NCBI GenBank assembly: GCA_012931725.1
Contig: CM022948.1
Span: 93,454,215 to 93,518,214 of the forward strand
DNA: 64,000 nt
Reading direction: 5' to 3'
Origin: Litsea cubeba
Taxonomy: Eukaryota; Streptophyta; Magnoliopsida; Laurales; Lauraceae
Both the position numbers and the translations under genes were made by a program. A model generated the notes under the pieces. It was not told the DNA's origin and searched no databases. It worked only from the letters and a program-made list of their open reading frames with translations. How positions within the stretch are numbered: position 1 is the first letter of the stretch; every line of letters begins with the position of its first letter. Below, piece by piece: positions 37,032-48,046 of this stretch.

Positions 37032-38148
37032 GAGGATTTTACAAGGAAAAACTTTTTAGATGGCCGGTGCACAAAAAATGACCCAATAAATTTTTATAGG
37101 CGGAAAAGGCCCTCCAGCCGCTGATTTTTTACCCGCCTTTCAACCTAAGCGTCGATATCAACGCTCATTACGATATTATTCTCAATTGAGTGTTTTACAA
37201 CACAGTTGACGCTCGTATCATCGTTGTCTTCTTCTTTCATCTTCTCCATCTTCCCACTCCATTCCTTACCCAATCCACCATGACTAACACCTCATCATTG
37301 TCATGAACACCATATATCATGCTCAACACACTACTGGCCTTTCAACTCAAGCACCTCATCATTGTCATGAACACCATATATCATGCTCAACACACTACTG
37401 GCCTTTCAACTCAAGCAACATGAGAGAGAGAGAGAGGTATTGATTGCGAAAGGCCCACGGTTTTTTTCTTACGATTCTAGCTGAAAAAAAAAAAAACTAC
37501 TCATTTCGCTCCAATCACCTCAACTACTCCCTCTCTCTCTACTTTCTAAAACCCCCCATTTCCCCTACCCTAACTAAGGTATCTTTGTCCATCTCTCTTG
37601 TCACCTCTGCTTCTAGATTATTTTCCTCCACTCTGCTATTTACAACGAGAGATCGAGGATCTAATCAAAGGAAAATGAAATGAAATGGCGAGGAAGAAGA
37701 CCATAGAATACGATTCGAATCAGCTCTTAAAGAAGCATTTGAAGCGAATTGCGGGGATCGAATTGGAGAAGAGGAAGAAAGGATGGGATGATGGAGTGTT
37801 AAGAATGGTGGACTAGGTAAGAAATGGAGTTGAAAATGATAAAGATGAAGGAGAAGAGGATGAAAGAATATCAAGAAGAAGACACAAGTGTCAACTAAGG
37901 TACGAACCCGTGTTGAGCGTTGATATCGACACTCAACTAAAAATAGTAATAACTCATGAGCGTCGACATTAACGCTTAAAGAAGAATAATGAGCGTCGAT
38001 ATCAACGCTTATGCCGAAAGGGAAAAAAAAAACACACACACACACACTAAAAAAAAAAGGTTCATGGGATGGCCTTTTATGTCTGTGAGGACCTCTTAGG
38101 TCTTTTTTTGTACACCGGACATCTAAGGGGTATTTTCCCGTAATCTTT
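37032..38148. mobile_element. Mutator-like non-autonomous element 2
   Basis: The left end (gaggattttac..., tagatggccggtgcac) pairs with the reverse complement of the right end (...tagatgtccggtgtac, about 38115-38140). Internal sub-repeats with gcgtcgatatcaacgc occur near both ends. It contains a 64-bp tandem duplication at 37288-37415. It is inserted in the intronic sequence of copy D and related in layout to the element at 29152-30457. Confidence 0.6.
37288..37415 (+). repeat. Tandem duplication, period 64 bp
   Basis: The unit beginning cacctcatcattgtcatg at 37288 is repeated exactly from 37352. A very recent duplication. Confidence 0.9.
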
Positions 38149-39179
38149 TATAATTTATATATTGAGTATTAGTATAATAGTTTATGATATGTGTGTATTA
38201 GGCTTTTGCCTAGTCATGGACCCAACCATGGTTTTAATGTTGTATTGGCAATGTGAAATCTTTATGTATTGGCTGATATCTATTCGTGACCAATAATTTT
38301 TTTTTCTAAAAGATAATTTAAAAAATTCAAATGATAAAGGATATTGAGTCTTAAAGTAAGTTGTTTTTAGTGTTTTAGACATAAAATAAAATAACAAAAC
38401 ACTATATAGAGGCGAGAATATAGTTCTAAAACATTTTTCTTTCATTTTGGGATTAATTTCATAGAATAGAAATCCTCGTCCTCGTCCAATGTATGTGGGT
38501 AGATCATAGCGATTGAGCTTAGTTCTAAAACTCATGCTCCATGACCTTTATTCAAGTTAGGGTCGGTGTTGAGGTAATTGATTTAAACTTGACCACGGGG
38601 TAACTTGATCCATCAACAAAGCTGACCATACACGTGGCAATGTAAACTTTTGTGTGAGAAACAAACAAGATGCCTTACTTCATTTCAACCCAATCCTTCA
38701 AGCCATTATGGTGGGGTCCACCTTAAACATGACCCAGATCGTCATACTCAACTGGATTTGGGAATGTAAAATGAACGGCTCATATCTCTGTCTTTCTCCT
38801 TAACCTTTGTAAATCTCTTTTAAGCTCTAAAACCCATAACTCCTTTCTCCTTGCCCCATGCAATTACTTATATTATGCAAAACCCTTGTTCTTCTTTTTA
38901 TCTCTCAAATGATCCTTCGATGAGAAACTAGACTAACATTTTGGTCTTCAATTGTCGATCAGAGGACTTAGGAAGGAGGGAAGATTTAAAATTTAAAATT
39001 TCAAAGTTTTATGCCTAAAATAGTTGAAGGGGTAATTTAGTCTATAAAATGAGAACGTGTGCAATTATAGACCTAAGGCTGGAAAAAGTCTAGCTGAGTG
39101 GACATAAGTCTTAAATTTTTTTCCTTTAACTGGAAGCTGGATATATTCACTTGTAGGGACATTTCGCTAATTTTGCCTA

Positions 39180-39700
39180 AAAACAATGACTCGCTCACGT
39201 GGCATTGTTGCTAAGGAGTTAATTACGTTTTTGTCGTGTGCTCAATCAATGGTGGATCCTGCCTCTTTTGGATTGAGATTTTAGGATATATTATTAGATG
39301 CAATGAAACTCATTGCGAAATAATCAGATTATCATTATGTGGGCAGCATAGGCTGTTATATTGTTACCAAATTTTTGCAACAACAGAGGATCGCGACGTA
39401 ACTCAAAGTGGGGTGCCTGGGTTCAAGGCTGAGTTGGAAGGAGGAGATAGCAGCGGACAAATTTGGGAAGAGCTACAAGCTAGCCCTTTTGATAATCTAA
39501 AAATTTTTTGAAAGCAAAATTTTGAAGGGGCTATAATGAAAAAAACAAGAGACAATTTTCTTGAAAAAATTTGGGGGCTTCGTTTCACACAAGTGCACAC
39601 AAGGCGTTTCTCGTTCATTAGATTGTTGTATTTTCATTTGAGAAACATCTTGCCAACGTTGTATGAGGTTTTTGTTGGTTGGGGCAGTTAGCAAGGAACC
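39180..39700. repeat. Intergenic block shared with 51060-51720
   Basis: Shared strings include gatatatta.tagatgcaatgaaa, gtgcctgggttcaaggctgag and gtgcacacaaggcgtttctc. It is located just 3' of copy B and repeated in the far 5' flank of copy B, consistent with duplication of whole gene-plus-flank units. Confidence 0.7.
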
Positions 39701-39929
39701 CAATCCATTGACACCCTTTTCTCCGAGTTTCTTTTTTCTTTGATAGAGCCCTTTCTCTCTTGAGTTCTTTTTTTTTTTTTTTTTTTTTTACCCCAGGTAA
39801 GGGGTTAAGGACCCATCAAACCCACAACAGTGGGACATCCCTCAGGTGAGTGAAGGAGACCTTGGGTCAAGTTAGGTAAGGGAGACCTTGGATGAGGGAA
39901 GGAGCCCTCGGGTGAGAGAAGATAGCATG

Positions 39930-40000
39930 GGTTCAAACCGGGGGCAACTAGGTGAGAATTGACGCCTCTTACCATTGTGGTAAGATGCTGTAATGGTCCT
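39930..40000 (-). repeat. SINE-like sequence 3' of PCBER copy B
   Basis: On the minus strand, 'ttaccacaatggtaagaggc' precedes a B-box ggtttgaaccc. It is orthologous in position to the one at 25175-25290. The flank carries short ggagaccttgg duplications absent from copy A. Confidence 0.45.
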
Positions 40001-40317
40001 GTCACAGAAGATGTGTCCTTGCCTGTCCTGAGACTGACATATGAAAGAGCCATGTGTGCAAACATATATAGCTTGTTTTTTATCCAGAATCTCTGCAATC
40101 TGAATTCTGAAATGCTTAGGCTAAAGGCACATAACATATTTCATAGTAGATGTCCAAAATAAATGATTACAAACTGCACTTCCCACAAGCTCTTAGAAGT
40201 AGAGATGTAAGGGCCACAAGACGCATATCACGCTCCACTGATCACCAAGGTGACTAGCTTATTAACTGGATGAAAGCAGCAAAATGAGGGAACATGAAGA
40301 TGGAGTTTTTTGAGTTC

Positions 40318-42896
40318 TCAGACAAACTGGTCAAGGATCTCATCGACAGTGGTGTACTTAACGTCAGGATAGAGCTGGCCTGCCTCCACCCCAAATGATG
40401 GTTCGATCTCAAAGTTGGTGTGGTCTCCCTTAACAAACACAGAGTGGCCAATTGACAAGATGACGTTCACTGGAATTGGAGATTCTGCAACATTAGAACA
40501 ATAAGAAGAAATCAATCTTGATGCTTTCATCCATGTACAGGAAATTACAAATAGAAATAGGCCTTCAATGCACTGTAGGCATTAGGCAATGTGTTCTGCT
40601 GAAACAAAACTACGGAAATTTAAGAAAACATTTATAATTAAGGGGAAAGTCCTTACTGAGTTACTGACCTTGAATGTTCTTGAGAAGTTGCTCCTCTGGG
40701 ACATAGATCTTTTCGAGGGTTTTTCCTATCTTCTTCTCCCACAGGGAGACAAGGTCGTTGAGAGAGAGGGTATTTGCAGGGGGTCTCAAATAGAGGATCT
40801 TGTTCAGGGTTCTTGGGTCATCCACAGCTTTGATGGTGTATGTGCCAATGTCTTCTTCCTTGACAAAAATAGCTGAACATGGGAGTGGATGCAGTCAGTA
40901 ACTCAGGAAATGGAATGGAAAAAAATAAATTTTGAGGCAAAAACAATGACTCAACCAATCATAAATTTACATTATAATAAAACATTTTTAATCTCATTTG
41001 AGTTTAAAAGCTAAATTTTAACTGAATCCTAGTTTGAAACTGTGAAACTGTGGCTACTGTGGTGTACATCCATGCAGTAGTCACGATAAATGATGACAGG
41101 AACCATTTTAATAAGACTATACCATTTTGAGAGACATAACGATTGGTGAAACTGCAATGTAATAACATATCAGTAAATTTTAGATGTAGAAAGTGTTTAA
41201 ATGTAATACCCCAGAAAAAAAAAATATATAATCTAAATGTATTTAGATTCTGCATCCTTAGATCTACAACAGGGTAAATAACAGGCAAAGCAGTGACATA
41301 ACAGCATTTTTCTAAGCCATGAACTGTACAGAAAGAAAGCAGGGTTTTGGACTGTGGATCAAAGAATGTATGTTTACCGTGAATATATCCTTAACTCTAC
41401 TCGGAGCCAAAGTTGGAAAAATGGGACCCACAATATGATAAGTAGTCCCAATCATCAAAATGGGTGCACGTGTACAAAAACATGGCCCAACACATTGTTT
41501 ACATATCCTGAGACTGATGATCACAGCAGGACAATATAATCTAATGTATTTAGATTCTGCATCCTTAGATCTACAACAGGGTAAATAACAGGCAAAGCAG
41601 TGACATAACAGCATTTTTCTAAGCCATGAACTGTACAGAAAGAAAGCAGGGTTTTGGACTGTGGATCAAAGAATGTATGTTTACCGTGAATATATCCTGA
41701 ACTCTACTCGGAGCCAAAGTTTGAAAACTGGGACCCACAATATGATAAGTAGTCCCAATCATCAAAATGGGTGCACGTGTACAAAAACATGGCCCAACAC
41801 ATTGTTTACATATCCTGAGACTGATGATCACAGCAGGACAATATGTATGGCCGGCCAGTGGCCTAACTTAAACTGAATCCAGCCTGACCCAAACAAAATC
41901 CAAGCTTTGATTCGCTATTTTTGGATTCCAGTTGAGCTTAGATTGAACTTACTAACTCAATTTGAATTTGTGTTGGGTTCAAGTTAGATAAAAGCCACGC
42001 CCTAATCGAGTATCTTTATAATAAGAGGAAAATAATATATACTGTGGTCAGTATAGTATCAAGATCATTTCTCATCATTAAATCTGCAACTTCGGCAAGT
42101 TAGGTTTAAGGCCAGCTATGATGCCCAGATACGATAAGGATACGGTAGGGACACGCTATGGATACCTCCCTAAATATCCATCCTGACACCGACTAGCATC
42201 AACCAGGTGGAAAAGTTTTGTGCTACCTTCCCTGCAGGGCTCAATATAAACTTTCAGTGTGTAGGTATTGGTATCACTTAGTTACATTTATACATTTCAA
42301 ACATAGCCAGCCATAAGTCCTGACTCCCAAGTACCAAGCAGAATCAACCACAACAATTCGAATGCATGACTTTGATATGCATTAATTCAGTATCATTGCA
42401 GGATTACACATCCTCTATCATTGCAATCTTCTTTTTCTTTATTTATTGATTTTTAATCCAAAACAGAATATGGGTATGCTGCATTGAGGAGAGCACAAAA
42501 TTTATATCTAACCTAGGTTTAGATCTTAGTTTTAGCATTCATTAGTTAGCACTTTTTCCTATCTGTATAGTATATTGGTTGATATCCAAGGGCAATCCCA
42601 CCCCACTTCAGAGTGAAATTTGGGCTAATATATGTAGTAGGTGGGATAGCATTTTGTTCTTGGTTTAGGTTTAAGAAGGTGGGCCTTCTCAACCAACGAG
42701 GGAGCCAGGAATTAAGAAATTTATGTACGAGTCCAATGGCAGGCCTAGGATTTTTGTTTGAGGGGGAGCTAGCTTTTTTCTGACAGCATCATGGACTTTT
42801 ACTCCATTGTTCAGCTTGCTTGTTTAGGCCTTTTCCAAGGTCTGCAGTGGGAGTGCCCCAAAAAGATAGTAGGCTGGGTCCTCCCTCTATGTGTGT

Positions 42897-42936
<40 letters not shown>

Positions 42937-45854
42937 GAGTATTCCTATTCATCTATCCTTCACCATAGGGTGAGGGACACTCCTCTTTTTGGGAAGTTTC
43001 AAGTACAGAGAGAGAGAGAGAGAGCAGTTTAAATGTGTTATACCTTTTGGGTTTCCATCTCCCAAGATGACAACTTTGTCTCGGGGAGGAGATGTGGCTC
43101 CTGCCTGTCCCAGTGTAGGAACAAAGTATCCGGCAAAGAAGTTGGAGGAGACGAAAGTGTATGGAATGCCTTCAGCCTCCACAGCCCGGCGTATTGCAGC
43201 CTTGGTTGCGAATGCGGACTTTGCTGGCTCCACTGCATGGACACGGTCCACATCGTTCCCAAACTCTGATGGGAAGAATCTCTGCATATATAGTTTGATA
43301 GGGGAATTGATAACATAAGGATATAAAAATGACCCTACCATGAACTCTCCAAGGTATTATAAAATACAATAAAAAAACCATAATAACCCACAACTGATCA
43401 GACAATCAGAAATCAGAACTAGGCAATCCAATCATGGCTCAATGCAGTTAATGGCCTTTACATACTAAAGCAGGTAGCAGAACCAATGTTTTAAAAATTT
43501 TGGGCTGGTCATCCAAACAGTGAAGCTAAGATTAGATGAATTGGATTCAATGGGTGGTTCACTTTGGTCAGAGATTGAGTTAGCATGACATAAAAAGAAT
43601 AAATATTATGAATAAAAGTTTTGAAATATGTTTTAAAAAGTTAAAAAAGCATACAAAAATTTAAAATTTAAAATTGTTGAAGTTAATGATTCAATTCTAA
43701 AATGTTTCTTTTAGAATTTACATTTTAAAGTTTTGATAAGGAAGCAAATGGGCTAAAGTATTTTATGTAGTTGCTTTATATATTTTTTTCCTAATTCCCT
43801 GGTCATCAGTTTCAGCTAAATGTGCCAGACTTGGGCTTTCTTTAACCAGGGCCTGTTCAGCAAGTGGGTCAGACTTGGGTCGAAATAATTTATGTGTACG
43901 GTTATCTATATCCATAGGTCAGTATGCATAGTAAATATGAAAAATATTTACCTGCGCTACATGCGCAGTGGCACTTTCAACCTGAAATGTGTTGTGACAT
44001 GTTTCTGAGGCAGGGCCCACCTCTGCAATGCTCTGGATTGAGAGTTCAACTGCGCACGTAGCGCAGATGAACATTTTTCAGGAAATACACTTCCCAATTG
44101 TAATCCAAACTCATACGAATAGGGTGATGGGATCTAGGTAAATATGTTTATTTAAAGCATATTTTGAAAATGAGATCTATGGATTTATGGGCTCCTGATA
44201 GGTTAATGGGTGGGTCCAAACTTAAGCTTAAGTCTGGATATTTTACAGGTTAATGGACAGGGTTGAAATTCCATTTTGTCAAATAGAAGGATCTGGGCCC
44301 CAGCCTGAGCCTTACAAAATTTAGGCCTCAAACCTGTGTTCATATGAGTCTAAGCCATTCTGACTCCGCCCGTTGTGGCAAGGCCCACCCTGGAAACTAA
44401 GATATGAGCTTTGAGCTTGTTTCACAATCCAGGTCTGATTCAGGTCTATAGTTACAGACCCTGACATCGGTTGGAGGAGTGGGGATGATGGTGTTCCCCA
44501 GGGATGCAAATGGGTTGGATCCGAGGGTGAACCGTAGAGGATCTGAACCCGGATCATGATCCAATATGGAACCCATAAATCAACTTAAAGAAATGGATCG
44601 GGATTTGAAATAAGATGTATATAGTACATTAGTTTAATTGTATTAAGCTTCAATTTTTTCTTAATATAAGATTAACTTAAATATAACTCAAGCTGTTTAA
44701 GGCCTTAAAACCTTTTTAATATGTGATTGTAAGCATCATGGTTCTGGATCCTGAAAGATCCACTTAGAGATCTGAATGTTCTAGTCCTATATACATGATC
44801 AAAATCCAAATTTTTCCTGAATCCACTTCAGGATCCGAGAGAGTCCTCTCCACTTTCTCCAAAAGCCCCACCACGTGATTATCTACTAATCAAACCATTT
44901 CCATCTACAACCTTCCAGATTGTGATATTTGATAAGGTCACTGTGAACGGTACAATCCATCATGCACTTCATTTAACAGGCCCCTCTCACCTACTATTTG
45001 TTAGTAGGTAGGAAACCAACAACGAATGGTATAGTAACCTTTAGCACCAAAGACATCAAAAGGCGGGGCAACTAACCATAAAGACAACATGACCGAACCC
45101 ACACTCCGAGGTACGTGGGAGGTATGTTCGGCAACAAAGACCGATCCATAATCAAACCTGACCGTACAGGTGGCCGATGTAAACTGCTCCCGGGCAGTTT
45201 ATGATTTTATGAATATTATTGGTTTTAAAGAAACTAGATTACCTAATCCAATCCTTCCATCATAAGATAGTAAGTATCTAAAAACAAAAATCAAGCCCTT
45301 TATGGTGCGGCCCACCTTAAACATGCCCCAGATCGGGCCACTCATCAGGATTTGGGAATATAAAAAAACGAACGGCTCATATCTATCTACTAGTCTCCTA
45401 GAAATAGTGCAAAAGGCAATTTTAGAAATGGTTTTTTTTTTTTTTTTTTTTTGCTTCACCTTAACATTTCCGGCCTCTTTGATGGCGGCGATTATCTTCG
45501 TCTGATCTGCCAGCTGTCCGTGGCCCACCGTAGATATGACCACATCCACATGCTTAATAGCCTTCACCAGACTCTCATGATCATACAGATCTCCCTGCCA
45601 AAACGAAGAATCAGAAATGAAATCTGAACCGTTCATATCAACTGATGTTCTAAAAGAGTTAACAACCCTACGTGGAGAAGAGTGACGCCGGAATTCTTGA
45701 AACCCTCGATGAGGTTCGCCTTGGCTGGATCGGAGACTGTTCCTTCCCTGACCAAAGCGAAGGTAGGATGGCCGGACTTGGCGCTCGCTTCGACGATGAA
45801 TTTTCCGATATAGCCGGTGCCGCCGATGATCAGGATCTTGCTTTTTTCCGCCAT
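40318..45854 (-). CDS. PCBER: PCBER / isoflavone-reductase-like protein, copy B
   Basis: Five exons: 45854-45672, 45594-45460, 43281-43044, 40872-40669, 40484-40318; total 927 nt, 308 aa, the usual length for phenylcoumaran benzylic ether reductases. It has NADPH motif GGTGYIG (11-17), STVGHGQ (82-88), RFFPSEFGNDVDRVHAVEPA opening exon 3, the family's catalytic lysine in SAFATKAAIRRA (K133), PPRDKVVILGDGNPKA across the exon 3-4 junction, and C-terminus EPSFGVEAGQLYPDV...ILDQFV. All residues I would check are intact, so it is the best functional candidate of the cluster. Intron 3 carries a 307-bp tandem duplication. Compared with copy A it lacks the Mutator-like and SINE-like insertions. Role as in copy A: NADPH-dependent neolignan reduction (family knowledge). 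Confidence 0.94.
41230..41843 (+). repeat. 307-bp tandem duplication in copy B intron 3
   Basis: The block with tgcatccttagatctac at 41251 repeats at 41558 with very few differences. Copy A has a single copy (about 26461-26770), so it arose after the A/B duplication. Confidence 0.9.
42901..42934 (+). repeat. (TA)n microsatellite
   Basis: About 17 uninterrupted AT dinucleotides in copy B intron 3. A similar tract lies at 55097-55120. Confidence 0.95.
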
Positions 45855-46047
45855 TTCGAAAAGAAGGGAAACCTGGTCTCGATCTCAGAGGAAGACGAAG
45901 AGATTTAGAAGTCTTCCGGCCAAAAAAACTAGAAGGAGAAGGGATAGGTGGTTTTCGGGTGAAAAACCGGGAAGCTTTGGATGGAGAATGGGGGGTTTTG
46001 GCCTTTTGGGTGCGTAGCGGACTGGAGTACGAGACTTGGGGGCATTT

Positions 46048-46060
46048 GGATATTTATTAG
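46048..46060 (-). promoter_or_regulatory. Putative TATA-like box of PCBER copy B
   Basis: On the minus strand ctaataaatatcc lies about 190 bp upstream of the ATG, matching the copy A element at 32247-32260. Inference from paralogue conservation. Confidence 0.4.
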
Positions 46061-46444
46061 CTTGGAGGGTGGATGAATTTACAAACATGACCTTGGTGGG
46101 TCTCCGTCTCATAAGTCATAACTCATTGTTGTAAGCTTTCCATATTTTCTTCTTTTTTTAGAAGCGTTTTTTTTTTTTTTTTAAGAGTAGCTTTCCATAT
46201 TTTCTCTTGGCAAATAAGTGATTAGCTAAATTATACACCCAAATTAGAATCCATGAATTAGTAATTGTGGGTTAGTATTGTTGCTTCACTTTATTCACTT
46301 TTATTTCATTTGGTTTCAGTAATTTTGGTTCTTTTGTTAGGATTGGATATGCCACGTAGGTTCGGGATGCTATTCTTGGTATTATTTTCAAATATGTGCT
46401 ATTATGGGAATTAATTTACTTGAGGGTACTATTATGGAAAAAAA

Positions 46445-47600
46445 CTCATCAAAATGTCATATAATGAATTTGGCAGAAATGCCGTCTAGATTCTCAAAGT
46501 AGGTGCAAGATTTGTTATCAATAAGGGCCTGTTTGGATAAATGAAGAGTGGAGTGAAATGAAGTGGATTTCACATGTGAAGTAGAGTGAAGAGAAGTAGG
46601 TTGAAATTAAAGTAGAGTACTTCACTTCACTCTATTTGGATGCTTATTTTGAAATTAAGGTTTGTAGTAGAATTCACTTTTACTCAAGGAAATAGAAGTA
46701 TTTAGAGTTGAAGTGAAATGGAGCACATGTGGCTCACAACATTACTTCATCTATTGGGCCAAACTCATTCAAACGGGGTAAAGTTGATATTTTAGACTGT
46801 TAGGGCCCATTTAACTTCACTCTACTCTATTTTTTGCCAATCCAAACAGGCCCTAATGAATTTGGCCGACATGTCGTCCAGATTCTCAAAGTAGGTGCAA
46901 GATTTGTCTAGATCCAGAAGCGTCCTCATTCCTTCATTTCGCTTTCCAAATGATAAATTGATACTGCTCCCCCAAGACATTCCTACTTAATATGGAAAAC
47001 ATGGCTAATTTTGTGCTTTGAGTGCCACCCGTTTCACACTATTAATTCCTCAAAATCCGGCCATCAGATGTTTTTTTTTTTTTTAGCTAATCTAAGTTTT
47101 ACTTGTAGGTGAATTGAACTTACAAACTTTTATGGTAAATAAAATAAATTATTTAAATCAATGACTAAAATAATTTTATGAGACTGATTTTTTATTATAT
47201 TCGTTTCTAAAGAGACCTTTCTATTCATCCCATTGTAATTGATAGGAATGCATCAAGCGCGGCTCACGAGTTGCACTGCATATTCATACATTGGTAAGCT
47301 TGTAGGATAGTATTTTCAATAACAAAGTTTATTTGTATTATAGATCAATCGATTGAGTCTGATGCATATGAAATAGAAGCATTTATTCGTTAAAATGTTG
47401 AATATATAAGAGAATAAAAAAAAGAACAAAATAAAAGAAAAGGTTTCTTCTTTAAATTAGATAAGTAATTATTCGGAGAGTGAGAAATTTCTCGTGAGTT
47501 CAAGCCTCTTACTTACATAATTCTACAGTGATTACAAGTCATTACCACTTTTGCCTAACCCTCCCTCCACAAATTCTTTGAAATGGATCCAAAAGTGCCA
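46445..47600. repeat. Segmental duplicate of 58575-59420
   Basis: Closely similar to 58575-59420 over about 850 bp, with shared strings such as gaatttggccgacatgtcgtc and gaatgcatca.gcg.ggctcacg. The extra length here is the MITE at 46525-46853. It lies 5' of copy B; its partner lies 3' of copy C. Confidence 0.85.
46525..46853. mobile_element. Tourist-like (PIF/Harbinger) MITE with preserved empty site
   Basis: The 329-bp element has ends GGGCCTGTTTGGAT / ATCCAAACAGGCCC and a TAA duplication at 46522-46524 and 46854-46856. The duplicate segment at 58651-58665 reads caataatgaattt, with a single TAA (58656-58658) and no element, a direct empty-site proof. The interior is AT-rich with gaagtgaagtgga-like runs. 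Confidence 0.9.
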
Positions 47601-48046
47601 CAAACAATAAAAAGGTGAGCCTCATATTATAAATCTTATAATTCTCTTGCTTTTGTTTCTTAAATTAAAATTTTTATAATGTTACCAAATAAGTTTTGTA
47701 CAACATATTCTCAATATAATAATCTAACATAATGTTGCCAAATAAGTCTTGCATAGCAAGGTCTCGACAATAGGCCACACGTTCTAATTAATAAAGTTGG
47801 GGTACCACGTTGTAATTTCAAATGGTGGTCCCATGTATGACAATAATAAAGTGTTGCAAATAATAAGAAACTCAATCCCATATTGTAAATTCTTATAATT
47901 TTCTTGCTTTTGTTTCTTATAATAAGATTTTTATAATATTACCAAACAAGTTCTGTACAATATATTATCAATAGAATAATCTCACAAATGTTGCAAAAAT
48001 AAGTTTTGCGTAACATAGTCTCTGTACAATCCAATCTCACCGCAAC

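Noticed and set aside
37288..37415. CRISPR-like or regulatory array
   Set aside because: Only two exact head-to-tail units with no spacers; a simple tandem duplication in a plant genome.
41312..41876. Pair of similar 60-100 residue proteins
   Set aside because: Shadow frames of the 307-bp tandem duplication inside copy B intron 3.
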